This document shows positions 8,301-17,848 of a DNA stretch of 35,078 nucleotides, in pieces. Positions within the stretch are counted from its first letter, which is position 1. Every line of letters begins with the position of its first letter. Below the pieces are notes generated by a model that had not been told where the DNA came from, made no database searches, and worked only from the letters and a program-made list of their open reading frames with translations. Source of the DNA: a virus; IMG/VR virus record IMGVR_UViG_3300017714_003165, positions 1 through 35,078 of that record; one strand, given 5' to 3'. A program made the position numbers and the translations under genes.

Positions 8301-11300
8301 AAACAAAATACAAGTTACACAAGATGCATCATTAATAACTACAGCACAAATAGTTGATAAAGCACTTAAAAATATTAATATAGATAAACTTCCATCTAGT
8401 CCTTTTGCAAATTCATTTATGTTAGCAAGTGGAGATAGATTTACAGCAGAGACTTATAACATTACCGCAACAAATCATACTTGGGGTAATACAAATACAT
8501 TCTTGCAAGGAAGTGAAACACAAGAAATATTTAATACAGAACCAGGACTAACAATTAGTTCAGCATATAATCCAGATACTGATTTTGATAAACAAGCATT
8601 GTACGTTTATAAAAATAATGTTTTAATGCTGTATAATCATGAATATATTATTAACACATCATCAGCAGGAACTAAAATTATTTTTATAGGTTATGCCGCT
8701 GACAAACCAAAAGTTAATGATACTATTACTATTAGACATTATACAACAATTCAACCAACATGGGTTCCACCTACTCCAGCAAAACTTGGAGCATCTAAAG
8801 TTTACAAACCAGAAGAAATATCTGATACAGTTACATATTCAAGTGGAACACGAAACTTTATACAATGTCATGATGGTGCATTAGTATTAAAATATAACGA
8901 CTTACGTGATACAGCATTATTAGAATTAGAAAAAAGAATATATAATTCGATTAACAAAAGATTTACAAATCGTGACTATGCAGTATTACTTGACATTAAT
9001 AAAATACAACCAAATTTCTTTAATGGAACTAGTTGGGCTAGAGACGACATTAATAATTTATTAAGACCATTGTTTACACGATGGGCTTCAGAGAATGCAG
9101 TAAACTATCAAGAAAATACTGGTTACACAAATATAATTAATTTTTCAAGTTCTTCAGGAACATTTAAAGTAGGCGAAAAAGTAAATGGCGGAACTTCTGG
9201 AGCAGAAGGTATTATTACTTCAGTAGGAGCAAATACAATTACAATTAATAAAGTTATTGATTCGTTCCAACTTTCAGAAACTGTAACAGGTGAAACTAGT
9301 GAAGCTACTGGAACTATTGCAACAAGTAGTGGAGTATTAATTGATTGGAAAGTTTTAAATTATTCATCAATAAATGATGCAAACGGATTATCATTACCAG
9401 GACACTGGAGAGGAATTTATCGTTGGTTCTATGGCACTGATCGACCACATACTCATCCATGGGAAATGTTAGGATTTTCACAAAAGCCACTTTGGTGGGA
9501 TAATTATTATTCTTGGACAGCAACGTCAACAAGAACACAATTGATAAATGATATAGAACAAGGTATTATTAGAGATGGCTCACGTCAAAACTATGCTAAC
9601 AATACATATCTTAATGCTGATAATGTTTATAAAAAACCAGGATTTAGTTCTTATGTACCTGTTAGTTCTACAGGAAACTTATTAAGTCCATTACAAGCAG
9701 GTATTATTACAAGTAACCCTACAGAAGTAAATTCACAAATAGATTGGGAATTTGGAGATGGTGCACCGGTTGAAAATGCATTTTACACTTCGTCAGTTTA
9801 TCAATATGCAATACAAAAATTATTATATCTAACAACACCTGGGTCATATATTGATTTACTTTGGGATTCAAATAATATTCTTAAATCATCTGCAGATAAC
9901 AAACAAATTATTGACTTAACAACAGGTAAGAGATCTAACAATACTAATTATTATGTTCATACTGAAACTGATAATAATCAAAAAACTTATTATAGATCTG
10001 GTGTACAGAATTTTATTGTTGAATATTTAAATTATAAAGGTAAATCAATTACTAGTTCTTTTGGTAATGTTGTTAGAAATTTACAAACAAACTTAACATA
10101 TCGTTGTGCAGGTTTTATAGATAGTCAAACACTACAAGTTGAATCTGAAGCATATGATTCAACAAGTAATGCAACAAGTATTACAGTACCAGCAGAAGAT
10201 ATATCTGTATCTTTACACACAGGCGGAAGTATACAAGAATCTGTGTATGGTGGTGTTGTGGTACAAGCAGTAGAAGGTGGATATAAATTATTTGGATACG
10301 ATATTGTTAATCCATATTTCAATGTACTTGTTCCAGTAATATCTGGCAGATCTAAAAAAGTACGTGTTGGTGGAAAAACAATTTCACCTGTAGGATATAA
10401 TGCAGGAACTACATATCATAAAGACGAAGTAGTACAACATGAAACAAAATATTATCAAGCAACAAGCACACACGTTTCTTTAACTACTGAAAAGACTCCA
10501 AACTTAACTAAATGGAAAATACTAAAAATACTTCCAACAGTTGGTGGAACTGAAGTTGAACATTATTTTGATTATGATAACAATGAAATTAAGCAATGTG
10601 CATATGGTACAGTTTACAAAACAAGACAAGAAGTTTATGATGTTATACGTGGATATGGAGAATATCTAATAAGCAATGGTTGGATTTTTGATGATTTTAA
10701 CGTTGACGTTGGAGAAAACAAAGACTTTGATTATAGTGCAAAAGAATTTTTATTCTGGAGTTTAGGTAAATGGGACAAAGGAACATTTATTACATTAAGT
10801 CCAAGTGCAGATAAATTAAGGTTTGCACCATCGTCTGGTGTAGTGCAAGGAATTACAGATATTAATAGTGGAGTGTATAGTGTTCTTAACAAAGAAGGAT
10901 TTGGATTAGATGCTAAACAACTAGAAGTTATACGTGATGATGATGTTGTAACTATCACACACAAACAAAAAATTGGTATATACGGATTACGTTTATCTGT
11001 TAAAGAAACAGAACACGTAATAACATTGAACAACAAAACAATCTTTAATGATACAATTTACAATACTATTTTAGCACAAAGACAACCACGTATTAAATTA
11101 AGCACAATTAGAACATTAGGATGGAACGGTAAACTTGAATCAGATGGTTATATTATTAGTGGTACAAGTTTAATAAACAACTTTGAAAAATCAGTTACCG
11201 ATAGTAGATTGTATTATGATGTAGATTCTTCATTAGTTAGTACAGGTTTTAGAGATGCGGCAATGCACTTAATTGGGTATCAAGAAAGAGATTATTTAAC

Positions 11301-14300
11301 AAACTTAAAAATTAGTAAAACTAATCAAGTTAAGTTTTATCAAGGTATGGTAAAACAAAAAGGTACAACAAATGCTATTGATAGATTATTACGTTCAACA
11401 ACTGTAAGTACAGATCAAACATTTAACACTTACGAAGAATGGGCATTTAAAGTTGGAGACTTTGGATCAACAGCATTTAATCAACAAATAGAATTAAAAG
11501 TAAAAGCAAATGATATTGTTAGTGATCCACAAACATTTGAATTTTTATTACCATCAGATGATACAACAACATCAGGTTATGATAATGCAACTGATGATGT
11601 AATTACTATTGACATTGATGATACAACACGTTGGTTGAAAAGACCAAAAGGTGAAAAATCTTTGGCTAACTTATGGCCAACAACATCAACAGTTAATAGT
11701 GTTATTCCAACATCAGGGTATGTTCACTTTGACGACGCAACATATAAAGCATTAGATTCAACAGCACTAGCGAACGTATATGCAACAACATCAGCAAATG
11801 TTTCAATAGGCAGTACAGTTTGGGTAGCCAAAGATGTATTATCTGGTAAAGATTGGAATGCTTACAAGTTATATGATACTGGTACAACTATTGATAGTAT
11901 TGCAACCAGTGGTGATGCTAATACGGCTATGACTGTTACTGTATCTGGCACAGGTGCAGATATTGGTCAAGAAAAAGATTTAATACTACATAAAAAATAT
12001 GACGGCGATGGTAATTTAGAAATTGATCCTCAAACTTGGGGAACACATAAAATAAAACTTGAAACAACAACACCAACAGAACCAACTGCTACAGTTTCGT
12101 TTTCAAATATTGCAGGCTCAGGAGCAGACATTGCCGTTGCTAATATTAATGGAACAATTGCAACAGTAACAGTATCAGGTGGTGGTGCCGGCTTTGCAGA
12201 AGGTGACGTTATATCATTTAGTGGTAGCGGTGGAACTGGTGCGGCAATGACCGTTGAAAAAATTAATGGTGGTAGTGGTGCTAAAGCAACTGCAACTGTA
12301 AATGATACATTTCCAATTACTGCTATACAAGTTTTAGATCAAGGTTCAGGTTACAGTTCAGCAACTGTTAATATATCAGGTGGTGGTGGAACTGGTGCAA
12401 CAGGGTCGGCAACAATTGCCGGTGGTAAAGTAACAGGAATTACTTTAACAGCCGCTGGTACAGGATATACATATCAACCAACAGTTACTATCACAGGAGA
12501 TGGAACTGGTGCAACAGCCTTTGCAACACTAGGACAAGAAAAAGATGGATTAATTACTGCTATAACAATTAGTACAGGTGGAGTTGGTTATTCATCACCA
12601 CCAGTGATAAAAATTTCTGATAGTTCAGGTGTAGGTGCAACAGCAACTTGTACAATTGATGGAAGTGGTACTGTTAATGCAATTACTATAACTAATGCAG
12701 GTAGCGGATATACTTCTCCAACAGTTGCATTTACAGGAGCACTAGCAGGTAATACTGGAGGAACTGGATTAACGTTAGATAGTGGTGGCGACAATTACGC
12801 AGAAGGACCAGATAGTTATTCAGTTGTTGATTCATCTGGAACAGTAAAAACTGCAGGTACACATTATACACCAGCAACATTTTCATTTACTGGAGATGGT
12901 GCAAGTGGACGTTTAGGTGAAATTAAAGATTTATCAATTATTAATGGTGGAACAAATTATCAATCTCCAAGTATCAAAATTATAAACAATAGCGGATCAA
13001 CAGTAGCAACACTAACAACACCAGGAAATATTACTGTGTCCGGTGGAGTTATAACTGCAATTTCAGTTCCAACAGGTTTATGGAATCAAGGATTTAGTGC
13101 AGGAATTATTAGTACAGCAACAGGTAAAATAACAGTTGTAGATACTAAAACAAATTATACTATAGACTTATCTCCAAATTTAAGTAAGATACATATTTTA
13201 AATAATCTTACTGCAAATGTAACAACAGCATTTGATGGAGTAGTTACAGCCGTTATTGAAAAATGGGATGGTTCAACAGCAACAACATTATATACACTAA
13301 CAGGTTTAGGAACAACAGGAGTTAAAACAATTTCTCCGTCAGTAAATATTACAAACAACTCAAACGCAACAGTTAGAGCAAACGTTTCGGTAACATCAGC
13401 AACAGCTGGAGTTATGTCTTTATCATTAAATTATACTAAAAAAGAATATTCTGTTACTAAACCAGATGGTAATGCTGAATATATTACTACTAATAATTTA
13501 AGTGGTGGAATACAATTACTTGATTGGAAAGATGTAAGATTAAACAATGGTATTGCAACTGACAAAGCATACGTATCAACAAGTACTTCGACTACAATTA
13601 CAAACTTCTTAGCAGGCACAGGATTATCAAATAGTGCTTGGACAGAAGGCTCATTAATTTGGTTAGATGATGACTTTACTGGTAAGTGGGGAGTATATAG
13701 ATCTACTGCTAACGCAACAATAATATCTTCATATAATACAATACGTGGCAGTGAGCCTGCAAGTGTAAGTGCGGCAGGTACTACATGGATTTTACATAGT
13801 GGAGTAGATTATAGTGACGCAAGTCAAACTACTGCATCTTATTTTTCTAAAACAAAACGTAGACAAAAAGATAAGATTGATACAACACAATTTAACAAAA
13901 CATCATTATACGATGATAGAGATCATCAAATTGATGTAAACATGAATATTTACGATCCTGCAAAAGGTATATTACCTGCAAGTGCTGATCGTGAAATAAC
14001 ATATAAAACTGAAATAGATCCTGCAATATACAATAATCATTCTGATACAACACAAATTAGTGTAAACAATCCTTGGAAAAATGAATATGTAGGACAAGTT
14101 TGGTGGGATCAATCAACAACAAGATACATTGATTATGAAAGTCATGACAATGATTATAGAAGAACATATTGGGGCAGATTATTTACAGGATCAACAATTG
14201 ACATTTATGAATGGGTTAAATCATCACTAGCACCAGCATCATATGATGGAACTGGTACAGTTAAATCAACAACAAATTATGTTAGTGAAGTTACAGTTGA

Positions 14301-17052
14301 TCCATATACAAATGCAAATATAACAACTTATTATTATTGGGTTAAAAACAAAACAACAACACCACAAATAGAATCAAGAATAAGTGATACTGCAACAGTT
14401 TCAAGTTTAATGACTTCCCCATTAACACAAGGGTTGAGTTATTTTGCACCAATATCACCAAATTCATTTATGATTGCAAACGTTGTTAATAATTTAACCA
14501 AAGACAATACTGTGTTACAAGTTAATTATAGAAACAGAAAAACAAAAGATAAAACAGATAAAGCACACGCACAATGGTTATTAATTAGAGAAGGATATTC
14601 TGATACACAAATTCCAAATCAAATTTGGAATAAAATGACTGACAGTATTTGTGGTTTTGATGTTATTGGAAATACTGTTCCAGACACAACACTTTCAATT
14701 AATGATAGATATGGTTCTAAAGTTAGACCAAGACAAACTTGGTTCAAAGATATTAAAAAAGCAAGAAAAGTTTTATTCCAAAATTTAAATAACATTACCG
14801 CTAATATTAGTTTAGACGTAGAACATTCAAATTGGGATAATACAGTTACAACATCAGTATATCATGAAAAAATAAATTGGTATTATAATACTACGTTTAG
14901 CGATGCAACAGTTATTGATGAAATTGTTGATTACAAAACAGATATAGTTACAGATAATCTTAATGAAGGTGATGTAGTTAAAGTAAATTATGATTATGCA
15001 TCTAAATGGGCATTATACAAATATACTGACGCTGACTTCTTAGCAGGTACAACAACGTCAATTGATTCAGATAACTTATCATTAGTAAGAATTGGTTTGC
15101 AAACAGCAACAACTAAATTAAAAACAACTGTATATACTGAAGATAACTCTACAGCATTGGCAACAGAATTAAGACAATACATATCAGCATTAAGATCAAA
15201 TGTGTTTATTAGTGATAAACTTGGTAAACAAAATGATGTTTTATTTGCATTGATAAGATATGTTAATAGTGAGCAAGATAATACAGATTGGTTATTTAAA
15301 ACAACATACGTAAATGTAATTCAACAAGATACTACATTATCACAAAAAGCATCTTATGAAAAAGATCCATTTAATGATATACGAACTTACATTGAAGAAG
15401 TAAAACCTTACAAAGCAAAAATTAGAGACTTTTTAAGTAAAAAAGCCCCAGCAAGAGAAAATGCAAACTTGGCAATGTCTGACTTTACTTCTACATCAGA
15501 TTATACAATTAACAATAGTGGTAGTGGTACAACTAATCCTACTCCTAAAGTTACAACTAAATTAGCATTTGACAGAGTAAGTTCTAAGATAACATTGTTA
15601 TCACCGTCAACAAATAATCCAAATTACACATGGGCAAATGGACAATCATATGTAGCAGGACAAAGTATAAAACACAATGGTGGTTATTGGCAAGTTACTG
15701 TAAATCATACTTCAGGAAATTTTGTTACAGATGTACAAGCAGGTAAATTAATATCTTATAACTTTAGTCCAACAACTGCACCAACTGATGGAGCATTAAT
15801 TGATAAAGTTAAAACATCAACTCCTGAATCAACACACGTTGATAGATTAGCAAAATACTATTTTGCAAATGAGTTGGCAAATGTAGATACTGCAAACGTA
15901 ACTCAAGTAAGTACGTTTACAACTAATTTAGAAAATGCAATTATATCATTTAAAGATTTAGATGTACAACCAATTGGCTTTGTTGTAAACAGAGATAGAA
16001 TTGGAAAAGACTTAACTAACTTTGCTTGGGATAGTTTAAGATGGGATGCCACAGCATTAGATACAAATACTGAAATTGGTTATGATGACGAAGCAACACA
16101 AATTTGGTACAATTCAAAATTTGTAAATGAAAACTTACAATGGAAAACAGGAACGTCATTTGAAAAAGATTCATTTGTTAAATATTCAGACTTAACACAC
16201 TTTACAGCATGGTCGGCCGCAACAAGTTATACAGTTGGTGACATTGTAAAACACAATGACAAAGTATATGTTGCAAACGTAACACATAAAAATTTAACAA
16301 GTGAAACAACACTACAAGAGTCACGTTGGGATTTAGTTAGTGAATTAATTTACTATACAAACGAAACACACACAGCGTCAGCAACATTTGAAACTGATTA
16401 TGATGCAGGCAAATGGGTGTTAGTAAAATCTAAATTAGATTCAGCAGGATTTGTAAGACCAGACAAAGATCCAAATCCAGAAGAACTTGCACCAATTAAA
16501 CCAAAAGAAACTTTAAATATAAAAGTTAAAACTTATACAAGTGTAACAGGTGCTGGTACCAATGCAGATCCATATGTTGGAGCAGGTGATTTATCACAGT
16601 ATATGATTCACTATAAACCATACGGAACAGTTTCATATTTAAGACAAAAATTTGTTGATGCTGTTGGTGGAAATTCAACAACAGATCATACAACATTGAC
16701 AGCGGCAGTTACACCATACGCAAATAAAATTAGTGTAGCCAATGCAAGTCTTTTACCTAAGCCAAAAGATGTTGGAGTAACGGCTAGTGGAGCATATACT
16801 CTTCAACCAGCTGTAATTTATATTGGCAATGAAAGAATTGAATACAGTAGAATTAACGGCAATGACTTGTTAGATGTTGTACGTGGAACACAAGGTACAA
16901 CAATTACAACTCACGCAAATTCAAGCGAAGTATACAGTGGAGATACTAATATACCAGGCTCATCAGAAGGATTCTGGAATGATAACGGGTATAGTTTGCT
17001 TGATAGCACAAATTCAACAGGGGACACAGCAAAATACTTGCGTAATGAATAA
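5347..17052 (+). CDS. Giant virion structural protein in the gp7 position (baseplate wedge/fibre-like, modular)
   Basis: 3901 residues in one uninterrupted frame, three bases after gp6, so its position is that of T4 gp7 (1032 residues). I cannot show gp7 homology by eye. Modules by residue: N-terminal region 1-150 with no recognised domain; a GGTGYAVNDTIII repeat at 208-280; a cupredoxin-like segment at about 659-777 ending LYYNCATHNSA (Cys761, His764); an FKVGEKVNGGTSGAEG module at 1265-1327; carbohydrate-binding (CBM5/12-like) modules near 1681-1728, 3426-3471 and 3619-3668, with the pattern Y..GD.VKH....Y.A...H.......W; and a tandem Gly-rich GSGYSSPPTVTI..GGGTGATA array at 2244-2551. Such modules are typical of host-contacting tail parts. 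It probably combines a wedge role with fibre or receptor-binding roles done by separate proteins (gp7 to gp12) in T4. The structural call is firm, the exact counterpart is not. Confidence 0.8.
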   Translation: MAEQFVASKQLPYVLQSTKLKNFFDSTVDQWFKNEDNEFTNGFVGRREGRIYQAKKDAYLGEPSVDRINYQLEPSVVVRDNDTQNISYQTVYDDLVNKIRFDGGGVTNHAKLFEESYYSFAPPIDIDKFLNYANYYWYPSNDDLSTETNSVFSKLPATIIDGSGGNQIDPATDIIGKSTYTAPDGTIFTNGLQIQFGQSVTNNAYKFYHTITALNLTAGGTGYAVNDTIIISTVAVGKVTSVSSGVITGIDLTTTALGDGVTPTAVTVVSSSGNGATITASTTQTNNTYMIEGVGKEIKLIDVRTLRNLKEESTSTKDYITVQRGARDGNVWSKSNGWVHKSTLENYPSLTTSSTENHLWDTGDWDEISQAWDSVTVTSTTAFTKTTGRRATRPIIEFNKDLELYDYGKKHLLDVTVIEGTLSKTQIETQSNIAIDGRQIQNRDTILFPNAASQDDYVQWDSGLWDHDVDSDATTGGGGNTGGDTGWDVSSTSFTIEGSIWKVSGVGSQIKLTQVVSSVDKDDKVYISQGTTYGGTEWYYDGYNWNQAQEKTVSNSAPLFNLYDNNKVLLSDSGIYSSSSFTGSKIFGYKVGTGTNDTELGFPLSYVTGSGQSDIEFCNYLNLDSYTYNTSTAITGYNYFKEYLYPETIAKTIDYQVNINPSTRDSTKNVFYIGSEEQPILILQRGNTYNFKLSSPESSSSGYTGSNHPFYLSTGTTWSQNGYENEYLTGVTGSRAYYGGASSVLEFTVPSTAPNTLYYNCATHNSAIKLVIIDNPITKLNDATETYYKNEWNSGKKLRQRLVQEHTVSKANLTDKPTLEVIPTSIIDMAVYKNGIKQVFGTDYTTNRSVEIVFTTALVENDFVKVYYDTNNDSPIKAINYYEIPKNLESNASNDEVSSGSYSEFFQHFESIVQNQIDFSGDIGGANNYRDTAKDLGKGSIILQHNGSLLKTMAFANNDDLDVMSSIRYVKNRYQEFQLKFLNAVNKIQVTQDASLITTAQIVDKALKNINIDKLPSSPFANSFMLASGDRFTAETYNITATNHTWGNTNTFLQGSETQEIFNTEPGLTISSAYNPDTDFDKQALYVYKNNVLMLYNHEYIINTSSAGTKIIFIGYAADKPKVNDTITIRHYTTIQPTWVPPTPAKLGASKVYKPEEISDTVTYSSGTRNFIQCHDGALVLKYNDLRDTALLELEKRIYNSINKRFTNRDYAVLLDINKIQPNFFNGTSWARDDINNLLRPLFTRWASENAVNYQENTGYTNIINFSSSSGTFKVGEKVNGGTSGAEGIITSVGANTITINKVIDSFQLSETVTGETSEATGTIATSSGVLIDWKVLNYSSINDANGLSLPGHWRGIYRWFYGTDRPHTHPWEMLGFSQKPLWWDNYYSWTATSTRTQLINDIEQGIIRDGSRQNYANNTYLNADNVYKKPGFSSYVPVSSTGNLLSPLQAGIITSNPTEVNSQIDWEFGDGAPVENAFYTSSVYQYAIQKLLYLTTPGSYIDLLWDSNNILKSSADNKQIIDLTTGKRSNNTNYYVHTETDNNQKTYYRSGVQNFIVEYLNYKGKSITSSFGNVVRNLQTNLTYRCAGFIDSQTLQVESEAYDSTSNATSITVPAEDISVSLHTGGSIQESVYGGVVVQAVEGGYKLFGYDIVNPYFNVLVPVISGRSKKVRVGGKTISPVGYNAGTTYHKDEVVQHETKYYQATSTHVSLTTEKTPNLTKWKILKILPTVGGTEVEHYFDYDNNEIKQCAYGTVYKTRQEVYDVIRGYGEYLISNGWIFDDFNVDVGENKDFDYSAKEFLFWSLGKWDKGTFITLSPSADKLRFAPSSGVVQGITDINSGVYSVLNKEGFGLDAKQLEVIRDDDVVTITHKQKIGIYGLRLSVKETEHVITLNNKTIFNDTIYNTILAQRQPRIKLSTIRTLGWNGKLESDGYIISGTSLINNFEKSVTDSRLYYDVDSSLVSTGFRDAAMHLIGYQERDYLTNLKISKTNQVKFYQGMVKQKGTTNAIDRLLRSTTVSTDQTFNTYEEWAFKVGDFGSTAFNQQIELKVKANDIVSDPQTFEFLLPSDDTTTSGYDNATDDVITIDIDDTTRWLKRPKGEKSLANLWPTTSTVNSVIPTSGYVHFDDATYKALDSTALANVYATTSANVSIGSTVWVAKDVLSGKDWNAYKLYDTGTTIDSIATSGDANTAMTVTVSGTGADIGQEKDLILHKKYDGDGNLEIDPQTWGTHKIKLETTTPTEPTATVSFSNIAGSGADIAVANINGTIATVTVSGGGAGFAEGDVISFSGSGGTGAAMTVEKINGGSGAKATATVNDTFPITAIQVLDQGSGYSSATVNISGGGGTGATGSATIAGGKVTGITLTAAGTGYTYQPTVTITGDGTGATAFATLGQEKDGLITAITISTGGVGYSSPPVIKISDSSGVGATATCTIDGSGTVNAITITNAGSGYTSPTVAFTGALAGNTGGTGLTLDSGGDNYAEGPDSYSVVDSSGTVKTAGTHYTPATFSFTGDGASGRLGEIKDLSIINGGTNYQSPSIKIINNSGSTVATLTTPGNITVSGGVITAISVPTGLWNQGFSAGIISTATGKITVVDTKTNYTIDLSPNLSKIHILNNLTANVTTAFDGVVTAVIEKWDGSTATTLYTLTGLGTTGVKTISPSVNITNNSNATVRANVSVTSATAGVMSLSLNYTKKEYSVTKPDGNAEYITTNNLSGGIQLLDWKDVRLNNGIATDKAYVSTSTSTTITNFLAGTGLSNSAWTEGSLIWLDDDFTGKWGVYRSTANATIISSYNTIRGSEPASVSAAGTTWILHSGVDYSDASQTTASYFSKTKRRQKDKIDTTQFNKTSLYDDRDHQIDVNMNIYDPAKGILPASADREITYKTEIDPAIYNNHSDTTQISVNNPWKNEYVGQVWWDQSTTRYIDYESHDNDYRRTYWGRLFTGSTIDIYEWVKSSLAPASYDGTGTVKSTTNYVSEVTVDPYTNANITTYYYWVKNKTTTPQIESRISDTATVSSLMTSPLTQGLSYFAPISPNSFMIANVVNNLTKDNTVLQVNYRNRKTKDKTDKAHAQWLLIREGYSDTQIPNQIWNKMTDSICGFDVIGNTVPDTTLSINDRYGSKVRPRQTWFKDIKKARKVLFQNLNNITANISLDVEHSNWDNTVTTSVYHEKINWYYNTTFSDATVIDEIVDYKTDIVTDNLNEGDVVKVNYDYASKWALYKYTDADFLAGTTTSIDSDNLSLVRIGLQTATTKLKTTVYTEDNSTALATELRQYISALRSNVFISDKLGKQNDVLFALIRYVNSEQDNTDWLFKTTYVNVIQQDTTLSQKASYEKDPFNDIRTYIEEVKPYKAKIRDFLSKKAPARENANLAMSDFTSTSDYTINNSGSGTTNPTPKVTTKLAFDRVSSKITLLSPSTNNPNYTWANGQSYVAGQSIKHNGGYWQVTVNHTSGNFVTDVQAGKLISYNFSPTTAPTDGALIDKVKTSTPESTHVDRLAKYYFANELANVDTANVTQVSTFTTNLENAIISFKDLDVQPIGFVVNRDRIGKDLTNFAWDSLRWDATALDTNTEIGYDDEATQIWYNSKFVNENLQWKTGTSFEKDSFVKYSDLTHFTAWSAATSYTVGDIVKHNDKVYVANVTHKNLTSETTLQESRWDLVSELIYYTNETHTASATFETDYDAGKWVLVKSKLDSAGFVRPDKDPNPEELAPIKPKETLNIKVKTYTSVTGAGTNADPYVGAGDLSQYMIHYKPYGTVSYLRQKFVDAVGGNSTTDHTTLTAAVTPYANKISVANASLLPKPKDVGVTASGAYTLQPAVIYIGNERIEYSRINGNDLLDVVRGTQGTTITTHANSSEVYSGDTNIPGSSEGFWNDNGYSLLDSTNSTGDTAKYLRNE
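12110..12990 (+). repeat. Tandem GxGY/GGGTGA-coding repeats in the giant structural gene
   Basis: At least five degenerate copies of a roughly 40-codon unit, of the form ITAI.....GSGYSSPPTVTISGGGGTGATATATV. At DNA level the segment ggaactggtgc recurs near 12232, 12388 and 12499. The unit probably folds as repeated beta structure. Two related copies lie in gp6 near 4070-4290. Confidence 0.75.
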
Positions 17053-17071
17053 ACAGAGTATATTATATAAG

Positions 17072-17079
17072 TATAAATA
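17072..17079 (+). promoter_or_regulatory. T4-type late promoter box (TATAAATA)
   Basis: Perfect eight-base match in the 41-base gap after the giant gene, 14 bases before the ATG of the next gene. The gap is AT-rich (tattatataagtataaatat). Confidence 0.65.
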
Positions 17080-17093
17080 TATATTAAGTTAAT

Positions 17094-17741
17094 ATGGAAA
17101 AGAACATGGAACATAACACAGATAAAGAGCAAAACGAAATTATGCCAAATGAAGGTGCAAAAGTTAAAATGCAAGGTCATTTGCTAATTCGCGATGCCGA
17201 AACTGGTGAAGAAATAGTTAACAAAAGAAATGCTATTCACTTTGGTAATATGGCGTTTGTGATTGCAAACGCAATGTCGTACTGGAAAACAGCTGATAAC
17301 GGCATATATCATATGGCTTTTGGTAATGGTGGATCAGATGTACTTAACACTGGTGAAATCAAATATAAAGCAACTAACACTGGTAATATTAAAGATGACT
17401 CGGCGGCTTTATACAATAAAACATATGAAAAAATTATTGGTAAAGATCCATCAACAGATACCAAAAACAATGTAGCAATTGTTACAAGTTCTAGTTCATA
17501 CACAGATTTAAAAATCACTTGTACACTTGATTTTGGTGAACCATCAAGTCAAACTACTTCAGACACAGCAACTTCAGATTCATCAACAGATTATATATTT
17601 GACGAATTGGGAATTTATGCGTATAATGTAAGTGGTATAGCAAGTGAATATCTATTAACACACGTTATATTTCATCCTGTGCAAAAGAGTTTAAATAGGG
17701 TGATTGAGATAGTGTATACTATCAGGGTACAACTGCAATAA
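17094..17741 (+). CDS. Tail-fibre or baseplate appendage protein, unassigned
   Basis: 215 residues. After a charged start (MEKNMEHNTDKEQNEIMPNEGAKVKMQGHL) comes a domain with KRNAIHFGNMAFVIANAMS and IYHMAFGNGG, and a beta-rich end (YIFDELGIYAY, VIEIVYTIRVQLQ). This organisation is familiar from small appendage proteins of marine myoviruses encoded after gp6, but I cannot match it to a specific T4 protein. Two starts are possible. 17094 lies only 14 bases from the late box and lacks a Shine-Dalgarno. 17106 (MEHNTDK) has a GGAAAAG upstream and may be the true start. It sits between the giant gene and the fibre gene at 17849, each with its own late promoter, so it was likely a separately regulated late product. 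Confidence 0.65.
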   Translation: MEKNMEHNTDKEQNEIMPNEGAKVKMQGHLLIRDAETGEEIVNKRNAIHFGNMAFVIANAMSYWKTADNGIYHMAFGNGGSDVLNTGEIKYKATNTGNIKDDSAALYNKTYEKIIGKDPSTDTKNNVAIVTSSSSYTDLKITCTLDFGEPSSQTTSDTATSDSSTDYIFDELGIYAYNVSGIASEYLLTHVIFHPVQKSLNRVIEIVYTIRVQLQ

Positions 17742-17775
17742 TCTAAGTGTATAGCTTTATTATTGTGGTGGATAT

Positions 17776-17783
17776 TATAAATA
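17776..17783 (+). promoter_or_regulatory. T4-type late promoter box (TATAAATA)
   Basis: Perfect match in the 107-base gap before the fibre gene, 65 bases upstream of its ATG; the leader carries AGGAG nine bases before the ATG. Nothing else is seen in the gap. Confidence 0.68.
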
Positions 17784-17848
17784 ACTAATATAAAGTAAGT
17801 ATTTTATATACTACTTTTAAAGATTGAAAGTTTAGGAGAACATAAACA

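Noticed and set aside
9314-9538. Minus-strand ORFs inside the large structural genes (e.g. at 9314-9538, 10731-11036, 5970-6215)
   Set aside because: They are antisense shadows of well-supported genes, have low-complexity composition and no ribosome-binding sites or promoters.
12110-12990. CRISPR-like or minisatellite array
   Set aside because: The repeats are in frame, degenerate and protein-coding, with no constant-length unique spacers. They are protein repeats.
17790-17812. Imperfect inverted repeat (taagtattttatatactact region) in the gap before the fibre gene
   Set aside because: Pairs are nearly all A-T with mismatches. In this AT-rich gap it is not distinguishable from chance.
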